A DNA stretch of 64,000 nucleotides from Diphasiastrum complanatum. Its lineage: Eukaryota; Streptophyta; Lycopodiopsida; Lycopodiales; Lycopodiaceae. This document shows positions 11,806-23,863 of this stretch, piece by piece (positions within the stretch are counted from its first letter, which is position 1; each line of letters starts with the position of its first letter). The stretch spans positions 1-64,000 of the forward strand of contig MU832532.1 in NCBI GenBank assembly GCA_029204225.1, given 5' to 3'. Below the pieces are notes generated by a model that did not search any database, had not been told where the DNA came from, and saw only the letters and a list, made by a program, of their open reading frames with translations. Both the position numbers and the translations under genes were made by a program.

Positions 11806-14800
11806 TATATACATGTAGCACACTTCAAAAACTATACATCACGCCAAGCCATGGATTCCAAGGCATTTTGTGCACTTGAAGATACATCAATTGAACTATT
11901 AAGTGCATACATAATATTGCCAAAGATAACTTGCCTTGCTTGATCCATATGATTAAGCCTAGATGGCTCCATCTTGATACTCAAGGTTCTTCTTGGAGTC
12001 CTCAGGTCTTGAGTTGATCCTCCACTTGACTTGACTCCAAAACATCAATGAATTGAATAAGGTGTTGATCCAAAGGTGCTTCTTCAAGTTTACAAATCTT
12101 CCACTCTTGAAAGATCACATTTTCACTATTGACAAATTTTTTGGTGGAAAACAAGTAGATTCTACAATCTCTACTTGAAGAGCAAAACAATACCATTATT
12201 CCTATCATTGAAATAGGATAATCTTTGGTCCTTACATTGGAATGATCATGCACAAACCATGTGGACACAAAGATTTCCAAAGAAAATGATGTTTCATCTT
12301 TTATGACTCTATTCAAACTATTACAAAAATAGTTATCCAATGGAATTGCTTCATCAACAACAAATGTAGATTTCAAAGTGTTAAAATTGAAAAACAATCC
12401 ATATTGATTTCTTAGCTTGCTACAAATATTGTACCATGCAAGTATGTAGTTCATAAATGCAAAATGCCAAGTTTGGCCTAGATAGAACTCGAGCTACATG
12501 GCTATGTAATATCTAGATTGATGAGTACAACTTGCATATAGTTTGTAGACATAGAATTAGCAAAGTCATGCTTGTAGAAACTCGTGGCAATTCACATGCA
12601 TTAATTGTAAGTGATCCATAGTGACATGCAAGGCATGCACAAAGTGTAATGGACACATGCATGATGATTTGGACATTTCTAGTTAGAACTAGCACACTTG
12701 TAAAAAGTTGGTAGAATTTCATGCATAGGAAGTGACAAATTCACATAGACTCTAGATGTCACTTTAGATGTCATTTTGTAATGAATGGATGTGGTTCTAC
12801 CTCAAGCTACCTCAAACTCCATAAATATGTATAGCTCTCCTCACAATCAATGATGAAAAACCAAAGTTTTGTAGCTATCTCATGTCATTTTGGATCTAAA
12901 TAATTTTGATTGTTATCTCTCTACTTTTCTCTCTCTAACTCGTGTTGAAGCTAATGCTTGTACACTAACATCTTGTATCTTTGTTCATTATTGATTCATT
13001 GCTATCATATTCAGTTGCTTAGCATGCTAGATTGTGATTAAGCCATTTCTTCTGAACCAGATCTTGTTAATCAATCTAGAATCTGGTTACTGTGCTAATC
13101 ACAAAGCTTAATTAGATCCATCATACTTGTGGACATTCCCCACACATGTGAAATTTGGAAATTTTGTCACAAAGTATCCCATTTCATTGTCTTGTCATAC
13201 AAAGTAATAAACACCATGAATCTTAAAGGTAAGAAACAAGTCACCTCCTGTCTACTAATACTTTCCAAAAAGTATTCAAAAATAGTAGACTCTCCAATGC
13301 TCACCACCCTTGCAAGATGCACACTTGAATGGACGATTTGCATGCAATTTGATGACTCAGCCATTGTCATTGAGGACTCCCTTGGAACTCTCATGCTTTG
13401 AGGCTGATCCTCAAGATCTTCCTCCTTTTGATGCTCCCCCTCAATGCAAGCAAGATCACACTTTTCCAAGATCTCATCTTGAGTGATCTCCTCCTTTGCC
13501 AAGCTCATTCTTTCAAAAGCAACACTAGCTTCCAACTTAAACAATCTTCCATGTTTAAATCACTTTGAAATGCAAACATCATTCTTCAAGATGAAGCAAA
13601 CACCATTCTTAAAATGGACATCCAAACCACTTTCTAAGAGTAGACCAACACTAAGCATATTCTTGGTGATTGATGGTACATAAAGAACATTTTCTAGATC
13701 CATGCATTTTCAAGATTCTAGACACAAAGAGATGGTGCCAGCACCATCTATCCTACACTCTTCATCAATTGCAGTAAAGACAAAATTTCTAGCAGCAGTG
13801 AAAGAGTGTAAGGTTGAGAGAAAGTCCTTTTCACAAGACATGTGGGAAGTAGCCCCACTGTCGATCCACCAATTGTCTCTTGAATTGTTATTGCTTGTTG
13901 GTGAGGATGTAGATGCCATCCTTTGCAAGGCTTCCTTGTTTGTCCTCCTCCACTTTTGCTCTTAGCCTCTTGTAGCATTCAGATGCATAATGCCCCTTCT
14001 TTTCACAAAAGAAGCATTTATGCTTTGACTTGTCCTTTGAGCTTGATGCATCATCCTCTTCTTTGGCTCCTTGGGATGCTTCTTCTTTCCATTGGTCTTC
14101 TTTTTGCCCTTGAATGAGAAATTGGCTTTCTCATCTACATCCTGCAAAGACAATGAACTCATTCTTGCCTTGGTGTGGAGCATCCTACACTCTTCACCCA
14201 CTAATACACTGTGAAGTTTTTCTATAGTTGGCAAAGTGTCTTGGATGACAAAACTTTGGACCAAATTTGCAAAGTCATCTCCTAGACCATTAAGGACAAT
14301 TTGTACAAGCTCTCCATCATGAATCTTCTCTCCAATGGAAGCCTACTCCCTATTTAGAGACTTGATTCTGAGTACATAATCTTATGCACTCTCCTCACTT
14401 CTCCTCATGCTTTGCAAAATTTGATTCCTAAGCATAAGTACTCTGGAAGTGTTGCTAGATTTATAGATTGACTTTAACTCCCAAGCCTCTTTAGCACTAG
14501 TACATCCTGATACTTCTCTCAACAAAACATTGCTCACATTCATCTTCAGACAATGAAGTGCAAGCCTAGATCACTACTTGTATCTAGCTAACTCTTGTGC
14601 ACCTAGAGGTTTGCCTTCATCCTCAATCAAGAACTCATAAAGGTCTTGGAGCACCAAGAGTGACTCCATCCTAACCTTCCAAATAGCATAATTTGTAGAA
14701 TTCAATCTCTCACTAGCTTCTAGAAAGTATGCTCCAGCAGATCCCATCTTACTAGTGACTTCTACAAACAAGAAACAGATTTGATTGACTTGAAACTCAC

Positions 14801-15544
14801 AAAGGTCTCACACTTGCAATGTTTCACTCAAATTTGATTTCTAATCCAACAGATGGACTTATAATCACAGTTCTATCACTCCCTCACAAAGCTGGAATGA
14901 AGATAAGATGAAATGAAAACTACTTTCAAACAAATCTTGCCAAGAAATGGATTTGATTGTCTCTAGAAACTCACTAAGGTCTCTTTCTTGTAGTGTTTCA
15001 CTCAAATTAGATTTCTAATCCAACAAATGGACTTATAATCTCAGTTCTAGCACTCCCTCACAAAGTTGGAATGAAGATAAGATGATGTGAAATCTACTTA
15101 CAATCAAATCTTGTCAATTTTGGTTATTTTTGGACAATAACATGACTGAATCTCCCTCACATGTACTTTCAAGACCTGTAAAACAAGTTTAGAGGACCTG
15201 ATTTCAGCCTAAATTAATTAGATCTCATGACCCTATGTCAAATCTAATCAATGACACTCAATCTTGGTAGCTTACCCTAAGATTTCCACCAAAAAATACA
15301 TCAAAAGCTCACAAATTGAATTTCTTTAGATCAAATGAATACCATGCATTAAATGCAAGTTCAGAGGTGCCCACACATGTGGATAGTACAGATTTGGACC
15401 CCTACCAAGTTTGGGATCAAATCTTCTCACCAAAATCAAGATTCTAGCTTGCCCTCTCAATACTAGTTTTTAGCACCAAAACTTGCTAAAAATGGATTTG
15501 CATTAGATCAATGGCTTATGCTCTTGTACTTGGCTCTGATACCA
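11806..15544 (-). mobile_element. Copia family 1 copy C, decayed, internally deleted
   Basis: This is a minus-strand relative of the element at 41137-45685. Reading leftwards, gag starts near 14771 (ERLNSTNYAIWKVRMESLL) and the knuckle region lies near 13990. The protease at 13710-13928 contains WWIDSGATSHMSC. A family-specific unknown region covers 13167-13544 and 12002-12390. As in the other copies there is no integrase core, RT or RNase H. Frames are broken several times. The left end stops at 11806 within sequence equal to about 44820 of the other copy, so the 3' LTR is lost. A solo LTR interrupts it at 12379-13169. Confidence 0.8.
12379..13169 (+). repeat. Solo LTR with target site duplication CAAAG
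   Basis: A 791-bp block starts TGTTAAAATTG and ends TTTTGTCA. It interrupts the coding region of copia copy C at a point where the copy at 44.2 kb is continuous. CAAAG flanks both sides (12374-12378 and 13170-13174). TG...CA ends plus a 5-bp duplication and no internal coding region identify a solo LTR. The plus orientation is suggested by an AT-rich TATA-like stretch near 12820, and is tentative. This family is not otherwise seen in the window. Confidence 0.75.
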
Positions 15545-15850
15545 TGTGAAAGTACTATAATTTAGGACCATAAATGGATCTACAAAAGATCCACAAGAGT
15601 GATTGGATGCTTGCTTAACAATCTATCAGAAAACTAGACACAAAAAAGTTGATCTAGATTGGCAATTTGACAAACAACAAGCATTAACAATCAAAAGGAT
15701 TGATCAACATTGAAATACGAGCCCACATATGTGTAGTACAGGCTGTAGTACGGCCTTCAACCTGAGAAACAAGTAGAAATTGATTTGGTTTCATTTGGAT
15801 CACAAAAACTCAATGTACAAGGTGAACTAGTTTGAGATTGCCAGTGAGCT
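15545..15850 (-). repeat. Partial 5' LTR of copia family 1 copy C
   Basis: The sequence is the reverse complement of the 3' half of the family 1 LTR (compare 41530-41836) and abuts a primer-binding site in reverse at 15532-15544. It is truncated at 15850, within the part reading GCTCACTGGCAATCTC on the minus strand. Confidence 0.8.
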
Positions 15851-16428
15851 TGCACACCATTTCCTTGTGGTACTTCACCCTTAACACATTCATCTTCTTC
15901 TTCACACCACATTTTTGGACTTGCAGGATGCAATTGTGAGATTATTTCGGTGATATAAAATAAAGATTCCTATACGCGCCAGCTTTCTGCAATGCTACCT
16001 TCTGGCCTTGCCTTTTGTCTCACAAAGGCCTTCAAAACTTTCATAAAGCGCTCAAGGAAGAACATCCATCTCGTGTGCACAGGTCTTGCAATTGATACTT
16101 ATTCGACCAAATGCACTAGAAGATGAGCTTATATATCCAAAAAGTAAGCTGAAAAATCTCTTTCCAACAAACATACCATTTCGATCATTTGGATTTTCAT
16201 GGAATCCAATTCACTATTTTTTATTTCTTTTGAGGAAATCCACCTGCAAGATTGATAATACATTAGGTTGTTTAACACATAAAAAAATTGAAATATCACA
16301 TATTTATACAAGTTCTTAAAAAAATATACAAACCTAATCATCGATGACAAATTGTAAAGCGTATTGCGTATGTCATCATTGAAGAGACCTCAAATAGAAA
16401 GTCAAAGTATGAATTGCAACATCTTATG

Positions 16429-18128
16429 CTAATCATGTGATTTCAATCCACTTAATTTACCATCTTTGGTAAATGACTTGCATAAAGAATGTGCATAGTC
16501 TGTTGGAGTTCTCATTTGTTTTATGACATGTTTAACATATGAGAGTTGCTCTTTTGTAAGAATCCATGGCACGCTAGGTAGAATCTCATCTCCACCTTCG
16601 GTGTATTGAATCCAATAGGGTCTCTTCACATTGGTCGCTTGTAGATCTTTACGAGCTGCGAGGTTGTCTTTTAAGCCAATGATGTGGTTCCACAAGGATT
16701 CACCGACGTTTTTGAATATGTGCATAGGATCCAATAGATGGTTTATCAATAAATTCCTCCAATAGGGTAATTCATGAGAAATAGACAACCGTTTCATACC
16801 ATCAATGGATTCATTCCATGAGGAATTAACGTCGTGATGTTTAAGCCATTCACCATGCCATGCCACTACTCCCATGCGTGGGGGTGGTGGTGTAGTTAGA
16901 GGATTATCTCCTCGCCCTCCAAAAAATTGCCTATTCAGCCTTCAAAAAGGATGATCAGGCAGCAAGTATTTGTGATGATTTTTGTAGACAACTTTTTTTA
17001 ACATATTTGTGCTATGTCGACCCTCCAAAAGTGGTCCACAAATATAACATGCGTCGTAACCCAATGTGGTTAAACCTGCATAGTTCATAAACCAAATTAA
17101 ACATAAGCTTAGTTAAATATACTCAAACGTTAAACCCTAAAACAGATTAGATTCATTATATAGATACCTGAACATTTGCTTAAACCAGGGTAGTCATGCA
17201 TCGTCCACATTAGAATTCCACAAACAACAAAGTTCCGTTGTTGTAAAGGTCTCGAGATGTCGTAAGCGTAAATACCATTCCAAAGAATGCACAATTCATC
17301 GACTAAAGGTGCAAGATACACATCCATGTTTTTGGCCTTGTACTTTCCTAGAATCAATAAAGCCAATAACAAGTGTCCCATTTTAATACTCAACCATGGA
17401 GGTATGTTATAATTATCGAGCACAACTGGCCATGTGGACCAAGTTGACGCTTGAACGCTAGAAGGATTTACGCCATCCATAGCAAGGCCAAATCTCAAAA
17501 TACGAGGTTCGTTTTTAAACTCGGGCCATTGGTCTTCAATATGTTTCCATGTAGGTGAATCACTTGGTACTCGCATCACATCATCCGTAGATCAATTTTT
17601 GACATGCTAATCCATTAGTTGTGCCAAAGATTTACATTGAAATAAACGTTGCAATCGTGGGATAATTGGAAAATGTCGTAACACTTTTTGTGGCACTTTA
17701 TCCCCTTGTATGTCATCTCGAAAACGTGAAGCGTTACACACTGGACATTGAAGGTTTTCTGAATGCTCACCTCTATATAGAACATGGTCTTCTGGACATG
17801 CATGTATTGTGTCGTAATCCATTCCAAGCATGGTCATCATCTTTCGTGCTTCTTTTCGTGTTTTAGGTATCACGTTTTCTTTCGGAAGTATTCGATGCAA
17901 CAACCTAAAAAAAGAGCAATGTGAATTGTTAGAAAAGAAAAAAAATTAACTTAATGTACATACGCCATAAAGTATAATAGTTGTGTTATGCGTTAAGTAC
18001 CCGAATAAAGATGTCACGCTACGATCACTCCATTTGTATGTTGCTTGAAGGTTTAGAATAAGAATTGACGTAGCTAGTCTCGAAATGGATGCTCCAGGAT
18101 ATAGAGGAGTGTTTGCCTCCTTGCGCAA
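16429..18128 (-). pseudogene. CACTA (En/Spm) TNP2-type transposase, broken
   Basis: Minus-strand exons follow the TNP2/Transposase_21 order. The first reads LYPGASISRLA with WSDRSVTSLFGYL (about 17970-18128). The next has HACPEDHVLYR and CPVCNASRF (about 17607-17912). Then come PRILRFGLAMDGVNP, PPWLSIKMGHLLLALLI and DVYLAPLVDELCILW (17170-17579), and GYDACYICGPLLEGRH and GVVAWHGEWLKHHD (16429-17076). Plausible introns separate them, for example about 17077-17168 ending TATGCAG. In-frame stops near 17605 and 16940 show it is no longer functional. The C-terminal part of TNP2 is missing. In family members the protein binds element ends and cuts the transposon. Confidence 0.85.
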
Positions 18129-18139
18129 TAGAATCTCGT

Positions 18140-18730
18140 CTCATATGAGCTTATGGATTAGGCATCGTCGTGATATGGCACGACGAGCTTATAGGGACAG
18201 GAAATCCAAGCCCTCCTGGTGTTCAAGAAATGATTGGAACCATGTAAAAGCGGATGAATGAACACCAGATAAATACAAGATTCAGAAAGATGTTGCGGCC
18301 GCTAGGATGCATGGGATAGGCAATTCTAGGTTGGGCTCGAGCGGAAAGACGAGATTGCAAGCAAGCATGGTAAGTGAACTTACACTACTCTTATAGTTTA
18401 TCTTTGATTTCATATGCTTTTATTTTTTAATATGCATTATGACTAGCTGCTTCAACGTAGCCCTCAACTTAAATTGAATGCATGGATAGTTGGCGGACTA
18501 CGGACGTCTGCCAACTGAGGAATATGAATATGCCTACATGGAATCGTTAGTCGACAAACTAAAGCGTGAGGGTCATCCTCCAAATGTAAGTAGTAGTTTT
18601 TGTATTCATACTAATGTGTTTTGTATCATGACATCAATTTTATTTAATTTAATACGATCAAGCATTAAATATTAATGTAGTTTGTTTGCTTGTGTTCATG
18701 CAGACTGGACGTCACGATGACAACAAGTAG
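18140..18730 (+). pseudogene. Second ORF of the CACTA element, three exons
   Basis: Divergent from TNP2, a plus-strand reading can be followed through two well-formed introns. Exon 1 ends at GCAAGCATG before GTAAGT (near 18370). Exon 2, about 18490-18585, encodes LADYGRLPTEEYEYAYMESL and GHPPN and ends before GTAAGT. Exon 3 starts after TTCATGCAG at 18704, encodes TGRHDDNK and stops at about 18730. Exon 1 carries one in-frame TGA near 18260. It could be the TNPA-like or Transposase_24-like partner. Its basic, Arg-rich exon 1 fits a DNA-binding role, but the family match is weak. Confidence 0.45.
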
Positions 18731-19284
18731 ATTAGGTTTATAAATTTTAGTTGATGTTAGATCTAGAAAGACTCGTGCGACATTAAAGCACCAATTTTGT
18801 AATACATTGATTCATATTATGAAAATATTATTATTGCAAATGATCGTGTTATATTGCCATTGTTTTTATATGTGCAATGTTCGTTTTTCAAAAATTGCAA
18901 TGTCAAATTTAGAGATGTGGATGACGTAATAACCAACTAAGAAATTAAAACCATGTGCAAAGTCGGATGTCAAAACAACAATCAATATCATATATAAAAA
19001 TCTAAATGAAATTTATGATGTGCACAAAACAATGCAATAAAGTATTGTCATTCATATGGACATGAAGTAATGTAACAAAATATAAAATGAAAAGTAGTTT
19101 AAGAATTAAAAGTACCTCATGCTTACTTTGTTGTTTGATCCAAATGTTGAATGCAACTCAAAAATATTGTTTTAAAAACAATTCACGAACATCGCTTCTC
19201 CAAGAACTCAACTCCAAGAACAGCTCAATAAAAATACGTGCACTATTTTTTATGCATCTTTTATTTTTTTTACCTAATTTGAGA

Positions 19285-19835
19285 CGTCGAAATCCGACGT
19301 CCCAATGGGTCGGATAGACGTCGGATAGATGTCGGATAGATGTCGAACACACGTCAGACATTTTTTTTTGATCATTCTGTTAACAGACGTCGGATTCCGA
19401 CAACTTTCTAGGACGTCGGATTCTGACGTCCAATTTTATGTCGAATGGACGTCGGATGGGCGTCGAACATCCGTCGGGGAAATTTTGGCATCATTCTGTG
19501 TTTACAGACGTCAAAATTCGACAGGGTTACGGGACGTCGCATTGCGATGTCCACGTCAGAACGTTTGCGACGTCTTTGGACGCCACAATGTGACATCCAC
19601 GTAGGACGTCAGAATGCGACATCCATGTCAGAACATGTTTCCGCCATCGGGATTTTCTAGTTCAAAATCCAGCACGTTGTGCTAGTTGGACTGCGACGTG
19701 TTTTAAAGTTGTCGAATTCTGACAACCTTATAGCAACGTGTTTTTTCGACATCCAAGACGAATTCAAAAATAAATAAACTCGCGATTCACGTCACAAAAC
19801 ATGTCGCAAATCGCGGCGGGTGTTGTTGTGAACTT
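19285..19835. repeat. GACGTC-rich subterminal repeats of the CACTA element
   Basis: At least fifteen copies of GACGTCGGAT-like or GACGTCAGAA-like motifs occur in both orientations between 19285 and 19640, some forming mirror pairs such as GACGTCGGATTCTGACGTC. Clustered short repeats next to a transposon end are typical of CACTA subterminal regions, where TNPA-type proteins bind. A candidate terminal sequence on the minus strand is CACAACAACACCCGCCGCGA at about 19833. I could not find its partner on the left side. Confidence 0.55.
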
Positions 19836-20039
19836 TATATTTTGAAGAGGCCTATATCATTTTTTGGATATAATTGCTTAAGGACTTGTCTTTGATTTAA
19901 GAACATGAAAACCTAAAACGACATGACATTTGGAATATGAAGCGACTGGATTCGAATCATCACAATGAACTGTTAAACTATACAAATTACATGTACTTGT
20001 AATTTATATGATACTTAGAATTTGTAAATAGAGCGACGC

Positions 20040-20103
20040 ACCAGGAATTCCTATCGGTGTGTTTATTTGCTTTGTAGGTTTTAAAAGTAGTTACGCTTCA
20101 TTT

Positions 20104-20199
<96 letters not shown>

Positions 20200-20300
20200 C
20201 GGCATGTTCGAGAATTCCTATCGGTGTGTTTATTTGCTCTGTAGGTTTTAAAAGTAGTTACGCTTCATTCTCACATTAGAGAGAGAGAGAGAGAGAGATA
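20040..20300. repeat. Duplicated unit carrying a GA microsatellite
   Basis: The sequence CTATCGGTGTGTTTATTTGC through AGTTACGCTTCAT occurs at about 20050-20103 and again at about 20218-20269. Each copy is followed by a GA run: about 90 bp in the first, about 20 bp in the second. The run expanded in one copy after the duplication or contracted in the other. Confidence 0.85.
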
Positions 20301-20589
20301 CAATATGTTCGAGAATTATTTTCTTTAATCTCTGTTCTCCGCACTACTGAGTGTGAGTGATTTCGAATCTACTAGCAATCTCGTATGCATTACTTGAATC
20401 ATTCTTTGGTCAGACAGTACGATATTTTATTACAGTCGCTTGCTATGTTTCTGTGAAGTTGAATTAAAGAACTGTCTTTAAACTTATTTACCCGTCTATG
20501 CGAATACTTTGTGTTCGACATTCGAGTAAATATACCTTTGGTGCAGTTTTCCAGCGTTGCTAAATAAATGTATGTATGTTGTGAGATGC

Positions 20590-21440
20590 TAGTCCCTGAC
20601 TGAGGAAAAAAACAAAAGGGGGATGACAAAATCACCAGTCCCAAATTCCTTACTATTTGTAATATCATTCAGTAGCAAATTAGTATGGCTGAACCTCCTG
20701 TATCTAACATGAAAGCGCGCAATAAAAAGATCAGCCATTGATTTCCATAATGGGGCATAGCAATGGAAAAACAATGTGTCATGTCCTCATCTGATGTTTT
20801 GCATTTAGAGCATACATACGACCCATTACCCCTGTAACTGGTAAGAACTAGAAGAGAAAGCTAGAGACTCCTAAGAGAGAAAAATCTAGACTTACCAAGC
20901 CTGATATTATGAGTGCAAGGAATCAGAAAGGTTCCACTTAGAGTTGAACCAAGAGAAGGTGAAATTGGGCTCTTTGGTAGCAGAGTAGACCGAGGAATAA
21001 GAAATTTTGTCCATTTTATCTAGAGACTTGAAGTGCCATTTGTTATTGCAGTCAGTAGTCGGCGAAGTAGAGAACTTGGGCCAAGGTCCCCATGAGAGAA
21101 GGTGAAGGAGAGGAAATTAGATTTGCGGGAGGAAAGGTCAAGTTCAGTCCTAAGTTGGGATAGGCTGAGGGAGTAGATGAAGTTTATAATGTGGTCCCCA
21201 AGTGACAAATCTTTTTCGGATAAGACTCTTTTTTCAATCATAGCAAGTGGCTTGGAATTGATGGTAATAGCTTTAGAGAACCGCGGGGGCTCAAGAGGGG
21301 AGATGGAGTTATTGCCCATCCAGAAAGTAAGCTCTCACATGGAAAGAAGGACTCTAAAAATGGTCTTGAACAAAGGAGGGAGGGAAGTGGAGAAGGAAAA
21401 ACTTCAATGTAATCTTCACACATTATATAAGTTCTGAAAC
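20590..21440 (-). pseudogene. LINE reverse-transcriptase C-terminal remnant, second copy
   Basis: This is a diverged relative of 2280-3215, with the same orientation and the same order of segments: WMGNNSISPLE, then a KMDKI region, then FFHCYAPLWKSMADLFIARF. Frames are broken and about a quarter of residues differ between copies in the alignable FFHC segment. The shared structure shows a repeated family whose 3' parts survive. Confidence 0.5.
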
Positions 21441-23860
21441 TTGCTAGGGCAGGCCCACATGCCAAGTTTTATTCCATCATGATAAAAATACTTGAATGGT
21501 TACACTTATGATCATGCAAATATAGCATCATAATTTTTCATAGTTTGATAAATTATCTTACTAAGATTACTAAATCCCATGTACAAAGAACATGTGTAAA
21601 ATCTAGTATTATATAACATAGTGAGCATATATTTTTCCATACGAGTTACAGATTTTTATCCGTTGTAGAAGTCAACACTATTGTTTGCAAAGTCATTTTT
21701 TGAATTGGCAATTTTTCCTTAACATTGTGCCATTATTGTTACTTTTTTCTTTTGAATTTATGTTACCAAGATTTTTTTTTACTTATGTTCAAATGAACTA
21801 ATATTACTAGCATGACTACCATAGAGCATGTTCATTAGGCTTTCAGACGCATGCTACTATTAACTCATTACTCTCACACATCCAAACAAAACAACTTTGA
21901 AGGGCACAAAACATTTCACTCAAAGGTCCTAGAGGGCATGCAACAACAAATATCAATAATCTCTAGATCTGAAGGTAGCAAGCAATGATCTTTGGCCTCA
22001 ACAACGAGTAATAATCTTTAGCCCTAAAAATAGATATCAATAATTGTTGGCCTTGAATGGTGGTCTCAAACAACTTCATAGCCTCAAAGAGCAATCTTTA
22101 AAGAAAAAGTTATCAAAATTAAAGAGGCCAATAGCTTATGTGCACTTCACATTCAAAAGCATGTATCAGTTTTGAGTGGAAAAGCTCACAATCAAGGTCT
22201 TGACCACACTAATCTTTAGAAAAACCTATCAAGATTTTCAAAAATGTTAGCTAAAAATTGGGCATGCATCAACAAGGAAATGAAGAATAACTCATTTTTC
22301 AAAATTGAATAAACTTTCTTGAAAGAATTTGAGTGTTTTATTTTGTTTATTTCACTTTTTAAATAAGCCAAACATTGCTCAAAAATTGATTACTTTCATT
22401 AGCAAATGGTTCTTCTAGAACAACTTAACTATATTTATATATTGGAGGAAGTACATTACGTACATATAGGATGAAAAGCCATGTGGAAAAACTTCTAGAT
22501 TACATTTTGAACAATGTGTTTAACGTATGTTCTTTGCTAAAGAATCACCAAGTATGCAATCAGTGGCATCTATGTTTTGTACATTAGGAGCTACATGACA
22601 TTGGTAAAAAAATATTTTATGCCCAATGAATTTCTTGACAATCAGTAAAAACTGTCAAATACATTGAGCTGTAAGTACCTTAGAATCTACATCAATAAAA
22701 TATTAAACATTATAATTATGAATTGTGAGCTAGTTGAAATATATAGATGTTTTTCAATCTATACAAATATCAATAATAATAATAATAATAATAGCAAGAT
22801 CTATTGACAAATCTCAATATTGTTCTTTAGAGTGAGAAATTGCACAAACTTTCTTGTGTCTATCATGTTGAGCATACTACATAGTTTAAGTAGCAAAATT
22901 ATTCTCGTAATCATTTAAACTTTTTCTTTTCACATATCTTGTATACATTCTTCAAGAAATCTACATTTATAGAAATAATCTTGAATTTTATACTACAAAT
23001 CATTCACTTTCCTTACTTATTAGATCAAGATTATGACCCAAAAAAATCTCAGATAATGTCATATAACAAAATTATTAATATTGATTTCTTAAAACCAAAG
23101 TACAAACTTGAAAGGATTAACTTGATTCATAAGCTTTATCTTCTAGACATTCAAGTAGCTTTAAAATACAAATTTTTTTGGGAGCTTAATTTTGTGCCAA
23201 GTTTTGGTAATAATGAAATATAGAAATATGGCTTTAATTCACTAGGGATGGGTCAAGTTTGCTTATGAATAAATTAGTCTTTACACTATCAGCATGTCAC
23301 AAATAATGGCTTTATGATGATGGCGCAAAAAATAAGTAGAAATATGAGTGTGTTTGTCATGCCCACGTTTGGACTGATCTCTGATTAATTCTCTCTTAAG
23401 GAGGTCAATAAGCTCACCTGTAATTAATCATGATTATGAGTGGTTGGGGCCCTCATAGTATTAAAAGTCATAATTAACTAATAGTGCTCATCGAGGAAGT
23501 AGATGAGGTCACACAATTAGGTTGCTAATGTGTCTAGTGTGAAAAATTAGATCCAATGATGACATAATTGGACCTAAGATCTTTAGCTATATGGGGTGCA
23601 CATCACACAACAACAACAATGTAGAAAATCTATGTTCTAGCATGCTAGTTTAGGTTCGATCATGAAAAATACACATTGAATGATAAAATCCAATTGCGTA
23701 TTGTCCATGTTCGTACTACGACAGTTGTACAAAAATCTTCACATGTGTGAAATCATTCCATACAAGTTTAGATGCATTCTAGACCCTAAAATTACCAATA
23801 TCAACATAGAAGAGATAGAAGAAGAAGAGAATAGAAGAAGAAAGTTCTCCAATAATAGAA
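21440..23860. other. AT-rich spacer, no gene recognised
   Basis: No transposon domain, RNA gene or convincing ORF is visible. The 94-residue plus frame at 22939-23223 is Lys/Ile/Asn/Phe-rich, as expected from AT-rich noncoding DNA. A short AAT run lies near 22770-22795. TGTCATGCCC near 23357 could be an old LTR start, without other support. Confidence 0.5.
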
Positions 23861-23863
23861 AGA

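Noticed and set aside
20107-20197. GA run considered as a CRISPR-like or telomere-like array
   Set aside because: It is a plain dinucleotide microsatellite with no spacers.
22939-23223. 94-residue Lys/Ile/Phe-rich frame
   Set aside because: The composition is what AT-rich noncoding DNA gives; no motif, no neighbours.
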